A program made the translations under genes and the position numbers. The notes beneath the pieces are model-generated. The model was given only the letters and a program-made list of their open reading frames with translations, ran no database searches and had not been told where the DNA came from. Below are positions 7,568 to 9,878 of a stretch of 9,878 nt of DNA, piece by piece. Where the stretch lies: positions 1 to 9,878 of the forward strand of contig JAKLQB010000155.1 of the NCBI GenBank assembly GCA_022013615.1, written 5' to 3'. Each line of letters begins with the position of its first letter. Positions within the stretch are counted from its first letter, which is position 1. Origin of the DNA: Desulfobacterales bacterium (GTDB lineage: Bacteria; Desulfobacterota; DSM-4660; Desulfatiglandales; Desulfatiglandaceae).

Positions 7568-7649
7568 CAGTTGTTCCTCCTTTCAAGTTAAAGGTTGCTT
7601 CCTTATGACCGCACGTATGCGATCCCCCTAAAAATATTCTCGCCAGTTT

Positions 7650-7679
7650 TCTATAACCATCATTTTTTTAACAGCGCAA
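7650..7679 (-). promoter_or_regulatory. Weak candidate promoter of the aap operon
   Basis: On the minus strand, TTGCGC (7679-7674, 3 of 6 matches) and TATAGA (7655-7650, 4 of 6 matches) are separated by 18 bases. This would give a leader of about 75 bases before aapJ. The match is poor enough that an activator, or a different promoter in the same 456-bp gap, is equally possible. Confidence 0.25.
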
Positions 7680-7753
7680 TTCCTCACATAAATCATGCCA
7701 TATCTATAAATGAATTCGCCTCATCTGATTGGAGATTATTAAAAGATTAACAC

Positions 7754-7770
7754 CAAAATCTCACATTTTG
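7754..7770. repeat. Inverted repeat CAAAAT-N5-ATTTTG upstream of aapJ
   Basis: Perfect 6-base arms (7754-7759 and 7765-7770) flank CTCAC, about 190 bases upstream of the aapJ start. The symmetry and position would suit a regulator-binding site. The AT-rich context makes chance plausible. Confidence 0.3.
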
Positions 7771-8023
7771 CAAGAACAAAAGAAAAAGGCAGCAATTCAA
7801 ATAATGATGCCCCTTGACAGTCGTGGACTGGGTTGAAAATAGTTGGTTTTCATCACATTTGGATTGGACAAACAGAATATGACAATAGAGAATTTGGACG
7901 AGCTTTTGATTTCATATTGGGATAGACATATTTGCATGAGCCTCATCAGAGGGTGGTCTTTCAGTGTTTTCTTTTAATTTAATCATGGTTATGCTGCGGA
8001 TTACGCATTATCCTAAATATGGG

Positions 8024-8758
8024 TTATGTCAGCGGAATAGGCTCAATACCGGCACGGCGAATTGCAGCACGGGCAAGAAGGAGCAGAGAATCGAAGTAGG
8101 GTACAGACAGATGTTCCTGGCTCAGTGCCAGGGGAATCTCAGTACAGCCTGCAATGATTCCCTGGACCTTATGTGTCTCATGTGTGATGAGGTTTTGGGC
8201 CACAGAGGCCAGATCGGCTGTAATGTCCGCTCGTGAGCGGGTCGACTGGCCATTTTTAATGTCATAAATGGCGGCCATGATTCGGGCCTGGGCTTCGTCG
8301 TCAGGGACGACTGTCTCGATCCCACTATCAGCCAGACGTTTCTGAAAAAGCCCTCCACTGACTGTACCAGAGGTTGCCATAAGGCCGATTTTTTTAAGGC
8401 TGGGGTGGTTCTGCTCAATTGTCTCGGCAACGGCATCGAAGATAGACAGGATAGGTAGGTTGATTTGTGATTGTACCTCTTTTAGAAAAAAGTGGGCTGA
8501 GACACAGGGAATGATGATAAAGTCGGCCCCGGCCTGTTCAAGAATTCGACCCCCCTGAACCATGATGTCAGTTGGCGATTCCCCTTTACCGAGGATAGCT
8601 GCGGTCCGGTCCGGAACCTTAGGGTTGGAGTCGATGACCACTCTAAGATGGTCCTGGTCATTTTGGGCCGGGGTGTTCTTGATAATTTTGCCGAAACAGT
8701 CCAGGGTTGCTTCAGGTCCCATGCCACCTAAAATGCCAATCACTTTCTCGTTCATCAT
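8024..8758 (-). CDS. Aspartate/glutamate racemase family protein
   Basis: This is a cofactor-independent amino-acid racemase that interconverts D and L forms by two-base (two-thiol) proton transfer. Its 244 residues match the family length. It opens with IGILGGMGPEAT (7-18). A SNPKVPDRTAAIL stretch (44-56) is the substrate-binding motif of aspartate-racemase-like members. The two catalytic cysteines are C85, in PCVSAH, and C205, in AGCTEIPLAL. In most relatives the first motif reads CNTAH, so the N-T pair is replaced by V-S here. The start is ATG at 8758 or 8755. No ribosome-binding site precedes it, and the gene begins 14 bases after the ATPase stop, so translational coupling is likely. Its place in an importer operon suggests it converts imported amino acids. 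The substrate could be aspartate, glutamate or another amino acid. Confidence 0.88.
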   Translation of the reverse strand: MMNEKVIGILGGMGPEATLDCFGKIIKNTPAQNDQDHLRVVIDSNPKVPDRTAAILGKGESPTDIMVQGGRILEQAGADFIIIPCVSAHFFLKEVQSQINLPILSIFDAVAETIEQNHPSLKKIGLMATSGTVSGGLFQKRLADSGIETVVPDDEAQARIMAAIYDIKNGQSTRSRADITADLASVAQNLITHETHKVQGIIAGCTEIPLALSQEHLSVPYFDSLLLLARAAIRRAGIEPIPLT

Positions 8759-8772
8759 TATTTTATTCTATT

Positions 8773-9498
8773 TTATTCGAGGATCTGGCTCAAGAACTCT
8801 TTGAGCCGGTCGCTTTTAGGTTTTGTGAAGAATTCCTGATAGGTTCCTCGTTCAATAATCTTGCCAAAATCCATGAAGATAATCTCGTCAGCAACCTCCC
8901 GTGCGAAGCCCATCTCATGGGTGACGCAAAGCATGGTCATACCTTCCTTAGCGAGATCAATCATGACGTCGAGGACCTCTTTGATCATCTCTGGATCCAA
9001 TGCAGATGTCGGTTCGTCGAACATCATGTACTTAGGTTCCATGGCCAGGGATCGAGCGATTGCCACCCGCTGTTGTTGGCCGCCAGAAAGGTTAGCCGGA
9101 TAACTTTGCGCTTTTTCAGGAATCCCGACCCGCTCTAACAATGACATTGCCTTTTCCTCGGCCTCTTTCTTACTCAACTTGCGCACTTTCTTGGGTGCCA
9201 GGCTGATATTTTGCAGGGCCGTCATGTGCGGGTATAGCTCGAATCGCTGGAAGACCATGCCTATATCTTCCCGCAGCTTATACAGGTTTGTCTTTGGGTT
9301 ATTCAGCGAGACACCATCGACAATGATTTCGCCTTCCTGGTAAGGTTCCAGGCCGTTGATACAGCGAAGTAAGGTGCTCTTGCCAGAACCGCTCGGGCCA
9401 CAAATAACCACGGTCTGACCACTTTCAATGGTCTCGTTAATGTCGGTCAAAACGTGGAAGTCGTCAAACCACTTATTCAGATTCTTGATTTCGATCAT
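8773..9498 (-). CDS. gltL: Glutamate/aspartate-type ABC transporter ATP-binding protein
   Basis: This is the cytoplasmic ATPase of a polar-amino-acid importer. Its 241 residues form a complete domain: Walker [10 protein letters not shown] (34-42), Q-loop Q84 in [10 protein letters not shown], signature LSGGQQQ (137-143), Walker B YMMFDE (157-162), D-loop SALD and switch H194. [14 protein letters not shown], a -FELYPH Q-loop and the [15 protein letters not shown] end resemble E. coli GltL (Glu/Asp) more than GlnQ, although ATPase sequences alone predict substrate poorly. ATG overlaps the permease stop as ATGA (9498-9495). AGGAAGG inside the permease gene serves as ribosome-binding site. The racemase gene follows after 14 bases. 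Confidence 0.92.
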   Translation of the reverse strand: MIEIKNLNKWFDDFHVLTDINETIESGQTVVICGPSGSGKSTLLRCINGLEPYQEGEIIVDGVSLNNPKTNLYKLREDIGMVFQRFELYPHMTALQNISLAPKKVRKLSKKEAEEKAMSLLERVGIPEKAQSYPANLSGGQQQRVAIARSLAMEPKYMMFDEPTSALDPEMIKEVLDVMIDLAKEGMTMLCVTHEMGFAREVADEIIFMDFGKIIERGTYQEFFTKPKSDRLKEFLSQILE

Positions 9499-9878
9499 TG
9501 GACGTTGACCTTCCTGTATTTTTCTTCATAATGCCGGCTGATACGTGATCCGACGTAGCAAATAATCAAAAAGATGATGGCCACGAACCCGAACAGCTCA
9601 ATGGACCGGATCTCCATATTGTCTACGATGGAGGCCCGCCGAACGAATTCCGGCAACCCGATAACAAAAGCAAGGCTGGTATCTTGAAATGTAACAATGG
9701 ACTGGGTGATCAGACTGGGCAGCATCCGCTGAAAGGCAACAGGAACAGTGATGTAGCGTGCCGTTTGAGCGTATGTCATGCCCGTCGAGTATGAGGCATT
9801 GACCATATCCTTGCTAATCGTCTGGTACCCGGCTCGAAAAATTTCGCCAAAATAGGTCGCCTCAAATACGATAAATGA
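9495..9878 (-). CDS. gltK: Polar-amino-acid ABC transporter permease, 3' part (GltK-like)
   Basis: The reading frame is open to the window edge, giving the last 127 residues of an inner-membrane permease. Its N-terminal half and start lie beyond 9878. The visible part begins [20 protein letters not shown] and continues through the ATPase-docking loop ([20 protein letters not shown], then [12 protein letters not shown]). [20 protein letters not shown] follows, then a last membrane segment ([17 protein letters not shown]) and a charged tail. The TQSIV-FQDTSL stretch resembles GltK of glutamate/aspartate importers. The usual EAA triplet of the docking loop reads VNA, with only A and the later G kept. 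Its stop overlaps the ATPase start by four bases. The binding protein and partner permease are presumably upstream, outside the window. Confidence 0.88.
   Translation of the reverse strand, partial: SFIVFEATYFGEIFRAGYQTISKDMVNASYSTGMTYAQTARYITVPVAFQRMLPSLITQSIVTFQDTSLAFVIGLPEFVRRASIVDNMEIRSIELFGFVAIIFLIICYVGSRISRHYEEKYRKVNVQ

Larger units (their letters stand above)
7568..8023. other. 456-bp intergenic region between the racemase gene and aapJ
   Basis: No convincing gene is seen. The AT-rich sequence separates the importer-racemase cluster from the aap operon, although both lie on the minus strand, so aap is probably transcribed from its own promoter here. Features noted are an imperfect hairpin just beyond the racemase stop (8013-7987, without a U-tract), an inverted repeat CAAAAT/ATTTTG with a CTCAC loop (7754-7770), an ATGAGCCTCAT palindrome (7936-7946), the weak aap promoter and the strong aapJ ribosome-binding site. 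No tRNA or recognised riboswitch is apparent. Confidence 0.6.

Noticed and set aside
7685..7700. A sigma-54-like promoter on the minus strand upstream of aapJ (TGGCAT...TATGTG).
   Set aside because: The -24 half is good, but the essential GC of the -12 element reads GT and no activator gene is nearby.
7814..7842. A perfect TTGACA on the plus strand, suggesting a promoter.
   Set aside because: No -10-like hexamer follows at 16-18 bases, and no plus-strand gene lies downstream.
7879..7977. A 32-codon plus-strand frame starting MTIENLDELL in the 456-bp intergenic region.
   Set aside because: It has no clear ribosome-binding site, low complexity at its end, and no recognisable family. It is most likely chance, or at best a decayed fragment.
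7987..8013. An imperfect hairpin after the racemase stop as an intrinsic terminator.
   Set aside because: The pairing needs mismatches and bulges, and the following bases are A-rich rather than U-rich on the transcribed strand.

Overview
The window comes from a bacterial chromosome, most likely a deltaproteobacterium-like organism (Desulfobacterota, perhaps Desulfobacterales). That placement is an inference. It rests on moderate GC, short intergenic repeat fragments of the kind common there (a CGTAAAAAGTC-like element, an AATTCCTC octamer and CCnTGAA heptamers), and an alphaproteobacterial-style aapJQMP operon beside an acetoacetyl-CoA synthetase. All genes are intact except the two cut by the window edges. 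No transposase, CRISPR array or phage gene is visible.

Layout. The first 53 bases are the 5' part of a tRNA-His(GTG) gene on the minus strand, with a plausible promoter just upstream of it. A 296-bp gene-free stretch of small repeats and hairpins follows. Next come two plus-strand genes in tandem: acetoacetyl-CoA synthetase (350-2305) and an unrecognised soluble protein with a TTG start (2322-3179). They converge on a block of minus-strand genes that fills the rest of the window. Read in the direction of transcription, that block starts beyond the right edge with a GltK-like permease (partial), a GltL-like ATPase that overlaps it by 4 bases, and an Asp/Glu-racemase-family enzyme 14 bases further on. 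After a 456-bp intergenic region comes a complete aapJ-aapQ-aapM-aapP operon (periplasmic binding protein, two permeases, ATPase).

How the genes work together. Both minus-strand clusters encode polar-amino-acid ABC importers. The aap set is complete and should be a broad-range L-amino-acid transporter. The right-hand set resembles glutamate/aspartate importers, and its binding protein probably lies outside the window. The cofactor-independent racemase lies directly behind that importer. This suggests a uptake-plus-racemisation unit that handles D- or L-acidic amino acids, although the substrate cannot be read from sequence. The plus-strand ligase activates acetoacetate to acetoacetyl-CoA and has no evident functional link to the transporters.

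The most notable non-coding signals are a perfect 11-bp hairpin between aapJ and aapQ without a U-tract, a perfect 15-base palindrome just before aapP, and the repeat mosaic upstream of the ligase gene. I found no clearly undescribed system. The best lead is the racemase-importer pairing, together with the racemase's altered first catalytic motif.
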